Positions 7,402-16,998 of a stretch of DNA of 64,000 bases are shown here, piece by piece. Within the stretch, counting starts at the first letter, position 1. Each line of letters opens with the position of its first letter. The position numbers were made by a program, and so were the translations under genes. The DNA is from an uncultured Clostridia bacterium (lineage in GTDB: Bacteria > Bacillota > Clostridia > TANB77 > CAG-508), in assembly GCA_934183305.1 (NCBI GenBank), contig CAKPSF010000001.1, positions 366,926 to 430,925 on the forward strand, written 5' to 3'. The notes under the pieces were generated by a model. The model had not been told where the DNA came from. It searched no databases and was given only the letters and a program-made list of their open reading frames with translations.

Positions 7402-10400
7402 ATGTATTTAAAAAGATTAGAAATGCAAGGTTTTAAATCATTTGCAGATAAAACAATATTAGAATTTATGCCTGGAATTACTACTGTTATTGGACCTAAT
7501 GGTTCAGGTAAAAGTAATATTTCGGATGCAATAAGATGGGTACTTGGAGAGCAAAGTATGAAATCCCTAAGAGGAGCAAAATCTGAGGATGTTATTTTTG
7601 CAGGTACTCAAAATAGGAAGTCTTTGGGTTTTGCAGAGGCTTCTTTAGTGTTTGATAATTCTGATTCAAGGCTTCTAGTTGAATACAATGAAGTTGTTGT
7701 AACAAGAAAGCTATATAGAAGTGGTGAATCTGGTTATTATATAAACAAAACCCCTTGCAGATTAAAAGATGTATTAGAATTATTTATGGATACAGGTATT
7801 GGAAAAGATGGATATTCTATAATAGGACAAGGAAAAATAGACGAAATTCTAAGTAATAAATCAGAAGATAGAAGACATATTTTTGAAGAAGCAGCAGGAG
7901 TTGTAAAATATAGAGTTAGAAAAGCAGAAGCAGAAAAAAAGCTTGAACATACAAAACTTAATTTATTAAGAATAAATGATATATTAGCTGAAATAGAAGC
8001 AAACATTGAACCATTAAAAGCTCAATCTGAAAAAGCAAAGAGATTCTTAAGCTTAAGAGAAGAACTAAAAAGCATAGAAATTGGTTTGTTTATATATAAT
8101 ATAAATTCATACAAAGAAAAACTAGAAAAAGTTGTTGAAGACGAAGAAATTTTGAAAAATGATAATGAACAAGCTACAAGTAAATTAGATGCAATTACAG
8201 AATTAAAGGAAAAGTTAAAACAAGAAATTGACAATATTACCAATGAAATAGAAAGTATGCAAAACATTGGATTTGAGAGCGAAAAAGAAATTGAAAAGAT
8301 TAATTCTGAAATAAAAGTTTCAGAAGAAAGAATTTCTAATAATAAGGGGAATTTTAGCAGATTTGATAAAGAAATTGAAGAAATTAAAAATAGAAATTTG
8401 GAATTAGAAGAAGAGAAAAAATTAAAATTAGAAAAGAAAACAAATTTATTTTCTAATAAAGAGAAATTTCAAAAAGAATTAGATGAAAAGGAAAAAGAAC
8501 TTGAGGATTTAACCAAGAAGTTATCAGCTAAAGAGTTAGAAATAGAAGAAAAGAAAAAACAGGTTGAAGTAAATACAGATTTAAGATACGAAAAAGCAGC
8601 TAATATTAGCACAATAGAGGCTAATTTAGAAAATATAGAAAAACGTAAAAAACAATTGAATTCGGAAATTGATTTAGGAATTTCAGAATTAGATAGTACA
8701 AGATTAACTAAAGAAGAAATATCTAAAACTTTTTATGAAATAGAAGCTAAAAGAAATGAAGCAAAAAAACAACTAGATAGTATAATAACTAGAAAAGAAG
8801 AGGCAGAAGGTAAAATTAAAAAATTTGATGAACAGATAAATACATTTTCATCAGAATATAGAATTAAAGAATCAAGACTAAAATTCCTTGAAGAAACAGA
8901 AAGAGAAAAAGAGGGATATATAAAAAGCGTTAAATCATTATTGCTTGGTTGCGATAGGGATGCAACATTAAAAAAAGGTTCACATGGAGTGTTGGCTAAT
9001 ATAATAAAATCACCTAAAGAATATGAAACAGCAATAGAAATGGCTCTAGGAGCTGCTGCACAAAATATAGTAACAGATACAGAAACAGATGCGAAAAAAA
9101 TGGTTGAATACCTAAGAAACAATAATTTGGGAAGAGCATCATTCTTGCCAATTGCGTCAGTAAAAGGTAAGAAATTAGATAAATACAATACAAAAGGAAT
9201 TACAGGAATTGCTGGAATTGCATCTGATTTAGTTAAATTTGATAAAAAATACGAGCAAATTGTTTTGAGTCTACTTGGAAAAACTGTAATAGTAGATGAT
9301 ATGGATACTGCTATTGCACTTGCTAAACAAAATAACTATTCTTTTAGAATAGTAACTTTAAAAGGCGATTTAATAAATCCATCTGGTGCAATAACAGGTG
9401 GATCAGTTGCACAAAAAACTGTAAATATTTTGGGTAGGGCAAGAGAAATTGAGGATCTAAAAAAAGAACTTTCAAAATTAAAAGCTAAAATAGACAAAAT
9501 TGAAAGCGAAAAAGAGGAATACATAAATTCAACTGAAGACGTTTTAGAAGAAATAACTGCATTAGAAAAAAATTTACAAGATATAGATATTGTGTATGCA
9601 ACAGATAAACAGAAAATAATAGCAGTTGAGGAAAATATACAAAAACTTGAAAACAGATTAGAAAAACTAAAGGCAGAAAAAGTAGAATTAGAAAAACAAA
9701 AAAATGAGAATATAGAAAATAAAGCAAAAGAAGAACAAGATATTAAAGATATACTAGAAAAAAATTCTAAGTTAAATGGAATAATTGAACAATTTGCTAA
9801 TTTAAATAAAGATAATCAAAGATATATAGATGATTTAAATATGGATGTTACAAACTTAAAAATATCTGTATCATCTTTTGACGAGTCTGAGGCTTCAATT
9901 GATGAAATGGTTGAAAGAATAAATCAAGATATAAGCAATAATAATTTAAGTATAGAAAATAAATTGAAACAAAAAGAGGATATTAACCAAGATAATACTA
10001 ACCTAGAGGCAAAAATATTACAATTAAAAGAACAGATAGAAGAAATTAATTTGGCTGTTAATAATAGTAGCTCAAAAGTTACTGAATTGAAACAACAAAG
10101 AGTAGAAAAAAACAATGAACTTAGCAAGAAAGAAACAGAATTTACTTCTCAAATTGAAGTGCTAGATGGATTAAAAGAACAACTTTTAAAAATTGATGTT
10201 AAAAAGACTAAATTAGAACAAGATATAGAAGCAGTTGTTTCTAAATTATGGGAAGAATATGAACTTACTCCTAATAATGTGCAAAATTATACTAAACCTG
10301 ATAATATTGCAGAAACGACCAAAAAAGTTAATGGTTTAAGAAGTAAAATAAAAGATTTGGGAAGTATTAATATTGATAGTATTGAAGAATACAACAATAC

Positions 10401-10950
10401 AAAGCAAAGATATGACTTTATGTGTGAACAAAGATTAGACTTGGAAAACGGAATAACAAAACTAAAAAAGGTTATTCAAGATATGACTAATGTTATGAAA
10501 GAACAATTTGCAAAACAATTTGCAATTATCAACAAAAACTTTGGAGAAGTATTTAAGGAGTTATTTGGTGGAGGAAAAGCTGAATTAACTCTAACAGATG
10601 CGGAGAATATACTAGAATGTGGAATTGATATTAATGTTCAACCACCAGGAAAAAAACTTCAAAATATGACACTTTTATCGGGTGGAGAAAAAGCATTTAC
10701 TGCAATTGCGTTACTTTTTGCAATATTAAAAATAAATCCATCACCATTTTGCGTACTTGATGAAATTGAAGCAGCACTTGACGATGTTAATGTATATAGA
10801 TATGCGGAATATTTAAAGAAATTTACAGCTAATACACAGTTTTTAGTAATTACGCATAGAAAAGGAACGATGGAAGCGGCAGACACTGTATATGGAATAA
10901 CAATGGAGGAAAACGGTATATCTAAGTTGTTATCAATGAAATTAAAATAA
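7402..10950 (+). CDS. smc: Chromosome segregation ATPase SMC
   Basis: SMC is the large condensin subunit that compacts and segregates the chromosome with ScpA and ScpB. The 1182-residue protein has the full layout: Walker A GPNGSGKSN near residue 32, a long coiled coil, the hinge around residues 510-650 (GITGIAGIASDLV and GAITGGS), a second coiled coil, the signature LSGGEKAFTAIALLFA and Walker B FCVLDEIEAALDD. The ATG at 7402 is chosen over a GTG at 7393 because AAAGG at 7389-7393 fits the ATG. Neither ftsY nor rnc, common neighbours, is present. A bidirectional terminator follows. Confidence 0.97.
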   Translation: MYLKRLEMQGFKSFADKTILEFMPGITTVIGPNGSGKSNISDAIRWVLGEQSMKSLRGAKSEDVIFAGTQNRKSLGFAEASLVFDNSDSRLLVEYNEVVVTRKLYRSGESGYYINKTPCRLKDVLELFMDTGIGKDGYSIIGQGKIDEILSNKSEDRRHIFEEAAGVVKYRVRKAEAEKKLEHTKLNLLRINDILAEIEANIEPLKAQSEKAKRFLSLREELKSIEIGLFIYNINSYKEKLEKVVEDEEILKNDNEQATSKLDAITELKEKLKQEIDNITNEIESMQNIGFESEKEIEKINSEIKVSEERISNNKGNFSRFDKEIEEIKNRNLELEEEKKLKLEKKTNLFSNKEKFQKELDEKEKELEDLTKKLSAKELEIEEKKKQVEVNTDLRYEKAANISTIEANLENIEKRKKQLNSEIDLGISELDSTRLTKEEISKTFYEIEAKRNEAKKQLDSIITRKEEAEGKIKKFDEQINTFSSEYRIKESRLKFLEETEREKEGYIKSVKSLLLGCDRDATLKKGSHGVLANIIKSPKEYETAIEMALGAAAQNIVTDTETDAKKMVEYLRNNNLGRASFLPIASVKGKKLDKYNTKGITGIAGIASDLVKFDKKYEQIVLSLLGKTVIVDDMDTAIALAKQNNYSFRIVTLKGDLINPSGAITGGSVAQKTVNILGRAREIEDLKKELSKLKAKIDKIESEKEEYINSTEDVLEEITALEKNLQDIDIVYATDKQKIIAVEENIQKLENRLEKLKAEKVELEKQKNENIENKAKEEQDIKDILEKNSKLNGIIEQFANLNKDNQRYIDDLNMDVTNLKISVSSFDESEASIDEMVERINQDISNNNLSIENKLKQKEDINQDNTNLEAKILQLKEQIEEINLAVNNSSSKVTELKQQRVEKNNELSKKETEFTSQIEVLDGLKEQLLKIDVKKTKLEQDIEAVVSKLWEEYELTPNNVQNYTKPDNIAETTKKVNGLRSKIKDLGSINIDSIEEYNNTKQRYDFMCEQRLDLENGITKLKKVIQDMTNVMKEQFAKQFAIINKNFGEVFKELFGGGKAELTLTDAENILECGIDINVQPPGKKLQNMTLLSGGEKAFTAIALLFAILKINPSPFCVLDEIEAALDDVNVYRYAEYLKKFTANTQFLVITHRKGTMEAADTVYGITMEENGISKLLSMKLK

Positions 10951-10988
10951 AGAAAAAGAGATTCATGCAATGGATCTCTTTTTCTTTG
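10951..10988. terminator. Bidirectional terminator between smc and the small minus-strand gene
   Basis: AGAAAAAGAGAT pairs with ATCTCTTTTTCT; it carries U-runs on both strands and so can serve both convergent genes. Confidence 0.8.
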
Positions 10989-11005
10989 CGACTCAGACTA
11001 AAAAC

Positions 11006-11185
11006 TTAGTCTGCTTTAGGAATAAACAGTGAATCAATTTGGTTGAATGTCTCATTAGACAAGAAAATAGTTCCCTTCTTTATGATTTCAAGCCAACTGT
11101 AACCTTGATTTTTCAAGATTTTTTCAACTTCGGGTGTAAGATCGGTTACTATTGTTTTCCCTGCTGGACATTTCAAATTAATCAT
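11006..11185 (-). CDS. Small unknown protein of 59 residues
   Basis: I do not recognise this gene. The product begins MINLKCPAGKTIVTDL and ends DSLFIPKAD; it is mixed polar with no signal peptide or membrane segment. The ATG at 11185 is chosen because AAGGGG sits 8 bases upstream; a longer frame to 11245 lacks a site. A consensus promoter (11237-11265) lies upstream and the smc terminator downstream, so it appears to be a genuine single-gene unit. The only Cys, in KCPAG, gives no functional hint. Confidence 0.65.
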   Translation of the reverse strand: MINLKCPAGKTIVTDLTPEVEKILKNQGYSWLEIIKKGTIFLSNETFNQIDSLFIPKAD

Positions 11186-11236
11186 ATTGATTACCCCTTG
11201 GAAAAAATATTCTTTTCTATTTAGAAAAGTAAAAAT

Positions 11237-11265
11237 ATTATACAATAAACGACAAAATAAGTCAA
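11237..11265 (-). promoter_or_regulatory. Sigma-A promoter for the 59-residue protein gene
   Basis: Reading the minus strand: TTGACT, 17 bases, TATAAT. The 5' leader then contains a CTTTTC/GAAAAG hairpin (about 11215-11231) before the ribosome binding site. Confidence 0.75.
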
Positions 11266-11298
11266 TACAAGAAAGTGCTTAAATCCGTAAGAAAAGTC

Positions 11299-11327
11299 TT
11301 GACTTTTTATATTTGAAATAGTATAAT
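11299..11327 (+). promoter_or_regulatory. Promoter of the str operon
   Basis: TTGACT (11299-11304), 17-base spacer, TATAAT (11322-11327). RNA would begin near 11334, and a hairpin TTGTTTT/AAAACAA (about 11336-11364) precedes the rpsL ribosome binding site. Confidence 0.75.
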
Positions 11328-11393
11328 ATAATAGTTGTTTTGTATGTGATTATATATAAAACAATAAATAAAAATTTAGGAGGTGAAATTTAA

Positions 11394-11807
11394 GTGCCAA
11401 CAATTAATCAATTAGTAAGAAAAGGAAGAAGTACTACTAGAGCAAAATCTACTGCACCTGCTTTACAACATGGTTTTAACTCTAGAAAGAAAAAATTAAC
11501 AGATGCAAGATCTCCACAAAAAAGAGGAGTTTGTACAGTAGTAAAAACAGTTACACCTAAAAAACCAAACTCAGCTTTAAGAAAAGTTGCGAGAGTTAGA
11601 TTATCTAATGGTTATGAAGTAACATCATACATTCCTGGTATAGGACATAACTTACAAGAACACAGTGTTGTTTTAATAAGAGGTGGTAGGGTAAAAGACT
11701 TACCTGGTGTTAGATACCATATAATCAGAGGAACATTAGATACAGCAGGTGTTAAAGACAGAATGCAAGCGCGTTCTAAATATGGAGCAAAAAGACCTAA
11801 AAAATAA
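11394..11807 (+). CDS. rpsL: 30S ribosomal protein S12
   Basis: S12 forms part of the decoding centre and is the classic site of streptomycin resistance. The 137-residue product carries [17 protein letters not shown] and [20 protein letters not shown]. The Lys residues normally mutated in streptomycin resistance appear unchanged (TPKKPNSA and GRVKDLPG). The start is GTG with AGGAGGTG upstream. It is the first gene of the str operon. Confidence 0.98.
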   Translation: MPTINQLVRKGRSTTRAKSTAPALQHGFNSRKKKLTDARSPQKRGVCTVVKTVTPKKPNSALRKVARVRLSNGYEVTSYIPGIGHNLQEHSVVLIRGGRVKDLPGVRYHIIRGTLDTAGVKDRMQARSKYGAKRPKK

Positions 11808-11837
11808 TTCTGACAAACAGAATAAAATTTATGTCTA

Positions 11838-11920
11838 AAAAATAGTGAAAAGTGAAAAATTAATATTGAATATAAAACTGATTATTAACAATTCACCATT
11901 AACTATTAATTTTTTATGGT
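11838..11920. repeat. AT-rich imperfect inverted repeat in the rpsL-rpsG gap
   Basis: AAAAATTAATA (11856 onward) pairs with TATTAATTTTT near 11908-11918, with ACAATTCACCATTAACTATTAA between. Similar AATGAATAATGAAT sequence forms an inverted repeat in the secY-adk gap (51817-51880). This is possibly a decayed miniature element. Confidence 0.4.
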
Positions 11921-12065
11921 GCTAACTTACTAATTTAAGGGTACTTAAATTTAGAATAGATATAGCACTATACGGGAAGCATAAGGCTTCCAGAGTAACT
12001 TTAAGAGTATTTTTATAAATACTCAAAAAGAGGAAAGATGAAATCAATATCTAACCTCTAATTTC
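11918..12065 (+). promoter_or_regulatory. Structured intercistronic region before rpsG
   Basis: Several hairpins are stacked: GGTGCTA with TAGCACTA (outer), AATTTAAG with CTTAAATT, GGAAGC-ATAAG-GCTTCC, GAGTATTT with AAATACTC, and AGAGG with CCTCT. In E. coli S7 binds the rpsL-rpsG gap to control its own operon. A similar role here is inference. Confidence 0.5.
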
Positions 12066-12085
12066 AGAAAAAGGAGTGAAGAATA

Positions 12086-12556
12086 GTGCCAAGAAAAGGA
12101 TATATAGCAAAAAGAGATGTATTACCAGATCCAATTTACAATAGCAAAGTTGTTACAAAGTTAATTAACAATATAATGTTAGATGGTAAAAAATCAGTTG
12201 CTCAAAAAATCGTTTATGGTGCATTTGAGATCATAAAAGAAAAAGAGCAAAAAGATCCATTAGAAGTATTTGAAACAGCTTTAAATAATATAATGCCTGT
12301 TCTTGAAGTAAAAGCAAGAAGAGTTGGTGGAGCTACATACCAAGTTCCATTAGAGATTAGAGCTGAAAGAAGACAAACTTTAGGTCTAAGATGGCTTGTT
12401 ACTTATGCAAGAAAGAGAAACGAAAAAACAATGGCAGAAAAATTAGCTGGTGAAATAATTGATGCTACAAACCAAAACGGTGGAGCATACAAGAAGAAAG
12501 AAGATACACATAGAATGGCTGAAGCTAATAAAGCTTTTGCACACTACAAGTTTTAA
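12086..12556 (+). CDS. rpsG: 30S ribosomal protein S7
   Basis: S7 nucleates assembly of the 30S head. The 156-residue product shows [17 protein letters not shown] and [23 protein letters not shown]; the length is normal. The start is GTG with AAAGGAGTG upstream. A structured 278-base gap separates it from rpsL. Confidence 0.98.
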   Translation: MPRKGYIAKRDVLPDPIYNSKVVTKLINNIMLDGKKSVAQKIVYGAFEIIKEKEQKDPLEVFETALNNIMPVLEVKARRVGGATYQVPLEIRAERRQTLGLRWLVTYARKRNEKTMAEKLAGEIIDATNQNGGAYKKKEDTHRMAEANKAFAHYKF

Positions 12557-12601
12557 TTATACAACCAATGAAATAAAATATAAAAAAAGGAGGATAAATC
12601 C

Positions 12602-14686
12602 GTGGCTGAAAGAGCTTATTCGTTAGAAAAAACAAGAAATATAGGAATAGTTGCACATATAGATGCAGGAAAAACAACAACAACAGAAAGAATACTATTC
12701 TATACAGGTAAAACACATAAAATAGGTGAAGTTCACGAAGGCGCAGCTACAATGGACTGGATGGAGCAAGAGCAAGAAAGAGGTATAACAATTACTTCTG
12801 CTGCTACAACATGTTTCTGGAATGGTAATAGAATAAACATTATCGATACCCCAGGTCACGTTGACTTTACAGTTGAAGTTCAAAGATCTTTAAAAGTTCT
12901 TGATGGTGCCGTTACAGTTTTAGCTGCAAAAGGTGGAGTTCAACCACAAACAGAAACAGTTTGGAGACAAGCTGATAAATATCAAGTTCCAAGAATGGTA
13001 TATGTAAATAAAATGGATATAACAGGAGCTAACTTTATGCTTTGCGTTGATCAATTAAAAAATAGATTAAAAGCAAATGCAGTTCCAATCCAATTACCAA
13101 TAGGAGCTGAAGATAACTTCCAAGGTATAGTTGATTTAATAAAAATGAGAGCCTTTATTCATAAAGACGATTTAGGAAAAGAAATTGAAGAAACTGATAT
13201 ACCAGAAGATATGAAAGCTATGGCTGAAGAATATAGAGCTGCTATGATAGAAGCTGCATGTGATCAAGACGAAGAATTAATGATGAAATACCTAGAAGGA
13301 GAAGAATTAACAGAAGCTGAAATTAAAAAAGGCTTAAGAATTGGAACAATAGGAAATAAAATAGTTCCAGTTTGTTGTGGTTCTTCATATAAAAACAAAG
13401 GTGTTCAAGAATTATTAAATAACATAGTTGATTATATGCCATCACCATTAGATATACCACATATTAAAGGTGAAACATTAGATGGAAAAGAAACAGAAGC
13501 TAAAACTTCTGATTCAGAACCATTTGCTGCGTTAGCATTTAAAATTGCTACTGACCCATTCGTAGGAAAATTATGTTTCTTTAGAGTTTACTCTGGAACA
13601 TTAGAGTCTGGTTCAACAGTTTTAAATTCAAGCAAAGATAAAAAAGAAAGAATAGGAAGAATTCTTCAAATGCATGCTAATCACAGAGAAGACATAGACA
13701 AAGTTTATGCTGGAGATATAGCAGCAGCAGTTGGATTAAAAGAGGTTACAACAGGAAATACATTATGTGATCCTAACCACCCAATAATCCTAGAATCAAT
13801 GGAATTCCCAGAGCCAGTTATTGATATAGCAATTGAGCCAAAAGATAAAGCAGCTCAAGAAAAAATGGGTATAGCTTTAGCAAAACTTGCTGAAGAAGAT
13901 CCAACATTCAAAGCTTATACAAACCAAGAAACTGGTCAAACAATTATAGCTGGTATGGGTGAATTACACCTAGATATAATTGTTGATAGATTAAAAAGAG
14001 AATTCAAAGTTGAATGTAATGTAGGTAAACCACAAGTTGCTTACAAAGAAACAATTAAAGAAGCAGTTAGAGTAGAAGGAAAATTCATACGTCAATCTGG
14101 TGGACGTGGACAATACGGACACGTTTGGTTAGAAATGGAACCATTAAAACCAGGTTCAGGAATAGAATTCGAAAGCAAAATAGTTGGTGGTGTTGTTCCA
14201 AAAGAATACATCAAACCAGTTGAAGAAGGAATTAGAGAAGCAGCTGAAGGCGGTGTACTTGCTGGATATCCAGTTATCGACTTCAAAGCAACATTAGTTG
14301 ATGGTTCTTACCATGATGTTGACTCTTCTGAAATGGCCTTCAAAATTGCAGGATCTATGGCTTTCAAAGAGGGATGTAGAAAAGCAAAAGCTGTAATTCT
14401 AGAACCAATAATGAAAGTTGAAATAACAGTTCCAGAAGAATACATGGGAGATGTTATAGGAGATGTAAACTCAAGACGTGGAAGAATGGAAGGTATGGAA
14501 ACAGTTGATGGAACATCAGAAATAAGAGCATTTGTACCATTATCAGAAATGTTTGGTTATGCAACAGACTTACGTTCAAAAACACAAGGTAGAGGAACAT
14601 ATTCTATGGAACCATCTCATTATGAAGAAGTTCCAAAATCAGTATTTGAAGCTATTGTAGCTTCTAGAGCTAAAAAGGAAGATTAA
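12602..14686 (+). CDS. fusA: Elongation factor G
   Basis: EF-G is the GTPase that drives ribosomal translocation and, with RRF, recycling. The 694-residue product has G1 [16 protein letters not shown]3 DTPGHVDF, G4 NKMD and the domain IV/V block [15 protein letters not shown]. The start is GTG with AAGGAGG upstream. Gene order is rpsL-rpsG-fusA-tuf as usual. Confidence 0.98.
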   Translation: MAERAYSLEKTRNIGIVAHIDAGKTTTTERILFYTGKTHKIGEVHEGAATMDWMEQEQERGITITSAATTCFWNGNRINIIDTPGHVDFTVEVQRSLKVLDGAVTVLAAKGGVQPQTETVWRQADKYQVPRMVYVNKMDITGANFMLCVDQLKNRLKANAVPIQLPIGAEDNFQGIVDLIKMRAFIHKDDLGKEIEETDIPEDMKAMAEEYRAAMIEAACDQDEELMMKYLEGEELTEAEIKKGLRIGTIGNKIVPVCCGSSYKNKGVQELLNNIVDYMPSPLDIPHIKGETLDGKETEAKTSDSEPFAALAFKIATDPFVGKLCFFRVYSGTLESGSTVLNSSKDKKERIGRILQMHANHREDIDKVYAGDIAAAVGLKEVTTGNTLCDPNHPIILESMEFPEPVIDIAIEPKDKAAQEKMGIALAKLAEEDPTFKAYTNQETGQTIIAGMGELHLDIIVDRLKREFKVECNVGKPQVAYKETIKEAVRVEGKFIRQSGGRGQYGHVWLEMEPLKPGSGIEFESKIVGGVVPKEYIKPVEEGIREAAEGGVLAGYPVIDFKATLVDGSYHDVDSSEMAFKIAGSMAFKEGCRKAKAVILEPIMKVEITVPEEYMGDVIGDVNSRRGRMEGMETVDGTSEIRAFVPLSEMFGYATDLRSKTQGRGTYSMEPSHYEEVPKSVFEAIVASRAKKED

Positions 14687-14829
14687 AAAACTTTAAAATA
14701 GATTTTTATTATAAAATACAAAAATTCTATTGCAAAAAAAGCAAATGTGTAATAAAATACACTTGCTAATTAATATTTAGTTATTAAATTTTAAAAATAA
14801 AATAAAAAAATTAAAGGAGGAATTCAAAA

Positions 14830-16032
14830 ATGGCAAAAGCTAAATTTGAAAGAACAAAACCACACGTTAATATCGGTACAATTGGTCACGTTGATCACGG
14901 AAAAACAACAACAACAGCCGCTATTACAAAATATTTATCATTATTAGGAAAAGCTAAATTCGAAGCTTACGATGAAATAGACGGAGCTCCAGAAGAAAAA
15001 GCTAGAGGAATCACAATCAATACAGCTCACGTTGAATATGAAACAGAAAATAGACACTATGCACACGTTGACTGTCCAGGACATGCTGACTATGTTAAAA
15101 ACATGATCACAGGTGCTGCTCAAATGGATGGTGCTATATTAGTTGTTTCAGCAGCTGATGGACCAATGCCTCAAACAAGAGAACACATATTACTTGCTAG
15201 ACAAGTTGGTGTTAAATATATAGTTGTTTACCTAAATAAATGTGATATGGTAGACGATCCAGAATTATTAGAATTAGTTGAAATGGAAGTTAGAGATTTA
15301 TTATCTAGCTACGATTTCCCAGGAGATGAAATACCAGTTGTAAAAGGATCTTCATTAAAAGTACTAGAAAGTACATCTACAGATCCAAATGCTCCTGAAT
15401 ATGCTTGTATGAAAGAATTAATGGACGCTGTTGATACTTATATACCAACACCATCTAGACCAGTTGACGAACCATTCTTAATGCCAGTTGAAGACGTATT
15501 CACAATTACTGGTAGAGGAACAGTTGCAACAGGTAGAGTTGAAAGAGGTGTTGTAAAAGTTGGTGACGAAGTTGAAATGGTTGGATTAAAACCAGAATCT
15601 TCAAAAACAGTTGTTACAGGTGTTGAAATGTTCAGAAAATTATTAGATCAAGCAGAAGCTGGAGACAACATTGGTGTTCTATTAAGAGGTGTTGATAGAA
15701 AAGACATCGAAAGAGGTCAAGTTTTAGCAAAACCAGGAACAATACATCCACATACAAAATTCAAAGCAGAAGTTTATGTATTAACTAAAGAAGAGGGTGG
15801 AAGACATACACCATTCTTCAACGGATACAGACCACAATTCTACTTCAGAACAACAGACGTTACAGGTGTTATCGAATTACCTGCAGGAACAGAAATGGTA
15901 ATGCCAGGAGATAACATTTCAATGACTATCGAATTAATCACACCAATCGCTATAGAAAAAGGATTAAGATTCGCTATACGTGAAGGTGGTAGAACAGTTG
16001 GTTCTGGTATAGTTTCAGAAATAATTGCTTAA
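14830..16032 (+). CDS. tuf: Elongation factor Tu
   Basis: EF-Tu delivers aminoacyl-tRNA to the ribosomal A site. The 400-residue product has [39 protein letters not shown] and the C-terminal [13 protein letters not shown]. The start is ATG with AAAGGAGG upstream. A 143-base gap from fusA contains a hairpin TGTGT/ACAC (about 14745-14763). Asn codons and A-rich use match the neighbours. Confidence 0.98.
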   Translation: MAKAKFERTKPHVNIGTIGHVDHGKTTTTAAITKYLSLLGKAKFEAYDEIDGAPEEKARGITINTAHVEYETENRHYAHVDCPGHADYVKNMITGAAQMDGAILVVSAADGPMPQTREHILLARQVGVKYIVVYLNKCDMVDDPELLELVEMEVRDLLSSYDFPGDEIPVVKGSSLKVLESTSTDPNAPEYACMKELMDAVDTYIPTPSRPVDEPFLMPVEDVFTITGRGTVATGRVERGVVKVGDEVEMVGLKPESSKTVVTGVEMFRKLLDQAEAGDNIGVLLRGVDRKDIERGQVLAKPGTIHPHTKFKAEVYVLTKEEGGRHTPFFNGYRPQFYFRTTDVTGVIELPAGTEMVMPGDNISMTIELITPIAIEKGLRFAIREGGRTVGSGIVSEIIA

Positions 16033-16044
16033 TTAAATTAAAAT

Positions 16045-16076
16045 AAAAAAGAATTCCTTCGGGGATTCTTTTTTGT
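16045..16076 (+). terminator. Intrinsic terminator of the str operon
   Basis: AAAAAAGAATTCC-TTCG-GGGATTCTTTTTT: a UUCG-capped stem with a clean U-run. Confidence 0.9.
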
Positions 16077-16179
16077 TTATCAATATTCTACATTATATTA
16101 AAATATATCACTTATAAAAAAATAAGCAGAATATATAACGTTTTAAAAATTTATGATATAAATAGTATGAAAAATAAAA

Positions 16180-16206
16180 ATGGATGCTTGATATCATAGC
16201 ATCCAT
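16180..16206 (-). terminator. Terminator of the degenerate PemK-like gene
   Basis: On the minus strand ATGGATGC pairs with GCATCCAT and is followed by TTTTATTTTT. Confidence 0.65.
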
Positions 16207-16277
16207 AAAAGCTTATAAGCCAAAGCTCAATAAATGAGCTGATATTATAATTATATCCATTTTATAAAAATATATTA

Positions 16278-16724
16278 CTAAAAAGAAGAACTATGTGATT
16301 TGAGCACATAGTTCTGAAAAGCTTTGTTTGATAGTTTCATTTGATAATTTTTCTTTATTTTATTTCCATCTCCCTCAATTGGAACAACAGTTACTTTATC
16401 AGAGTAAATATTAGAATTTTCATTTTGTATAATAATAACTAGATGATTTCCAGCTAATTCTTTTCCTACCCCCTCAGTTATAATAGCATTATATATTTCT
16501 CCTCTAGTAGGAATAATTGGATGCATATTGCTATTAGAAGCTTTTTTTATTTCAGTATATTCATGAGATTTATAACTTAGTTTACAGATATTAGGAAAAT
16601 CTTTTATTAATGAAGATGATTTTCTAAAAGAGATGTTTTTTAAATTATTTAAAATGCCACTAAACATTGAAGATAAAGTAGTCTTATTATTATCGTCCAT
16701 ATCCTTTAAGTCTTTATAATTCAA
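16278..16724 (-). CDS. Degenerate, truncated PemK/MazF-like protein with an N-terminal extension
   Basis: The product has 148 residues. Residues 1-70 are a polar extension without recognised domain. From residue 73, TRGEIYNAIITEGVGKEL and HLVIIIQNENSN follow the MazF fold, then VTVVPIEGD. The catalytic Arg of MazF aligns with His94 and the conserved Ser/Thr after the VVPI strand is Glu. The C-terminal helix region (the QIRTIDKSRL block) is missing, with the frame ending inside a hairpin (AACTATGTG/CACATAGTT). The TTG at 16724 is chosen because GGAGGTG lies just upstream. It is probably catalytically dead; an antitoxin-like or regulatory role cannot be excluded. Confidence 0.55.
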   Translation of the reverse strand: MNYKDLKDMDDNNKTTLSSMFSGILNNLKNISFRKSSSLIKDFPNICKLSYKSHEYTEIKKASNSNMHPIIPTRGEIYNAIITEGVGKELAGNHLVIIIQNENSNIYSDKVTVVPIEGDGNKIKKNYQMKLSNKAFQNYVLKSHSSSF

Positions 16725-16969
16725 AATATTCACCTCCAATCCAATAATGTTAAAATTATATAGCATTGAGAGTAAAAAATGTAAAATATTAAGTCCTTTA
16801 AAATGATAAATCTACATTTATAAAATAATTTAATACTTTTAATATAAAAACGAATTAGCCAAAATCTCTTGATTTTTTAGTGATTTAATAATAAAATAGT
16901 AACATCTATAATATATATTATTTTAAATAGAATATAATTAATAATGAATATTGAATAATACGAAATTTT

Positions 16970-16994
16970 CTGTAAGAAAATTTTGAAGGAGGAA
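16970..16994 (+). promoter_or_regulatory. Hairpin directly upstream of the plsX ribosome binding site
   Basis: AAATTTTC-TGTAA-GAAAATTTT lies a few bases before GAAGGAGG. It could tune plsX translation or be an operator; no match to the known FapR box is evident. Confidence 0.35.
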
Positions 16995-16998
16995 GTAC

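Noticed and set aside
16060..16277. Missing C-terminal part of the PemK-like gene downstream of its stop
   Set aside because: All minus-strand frames of this stretch were read; only a hairpin terminator and AT-rich DNA are present, with no QIRTIDKSRL-like block.
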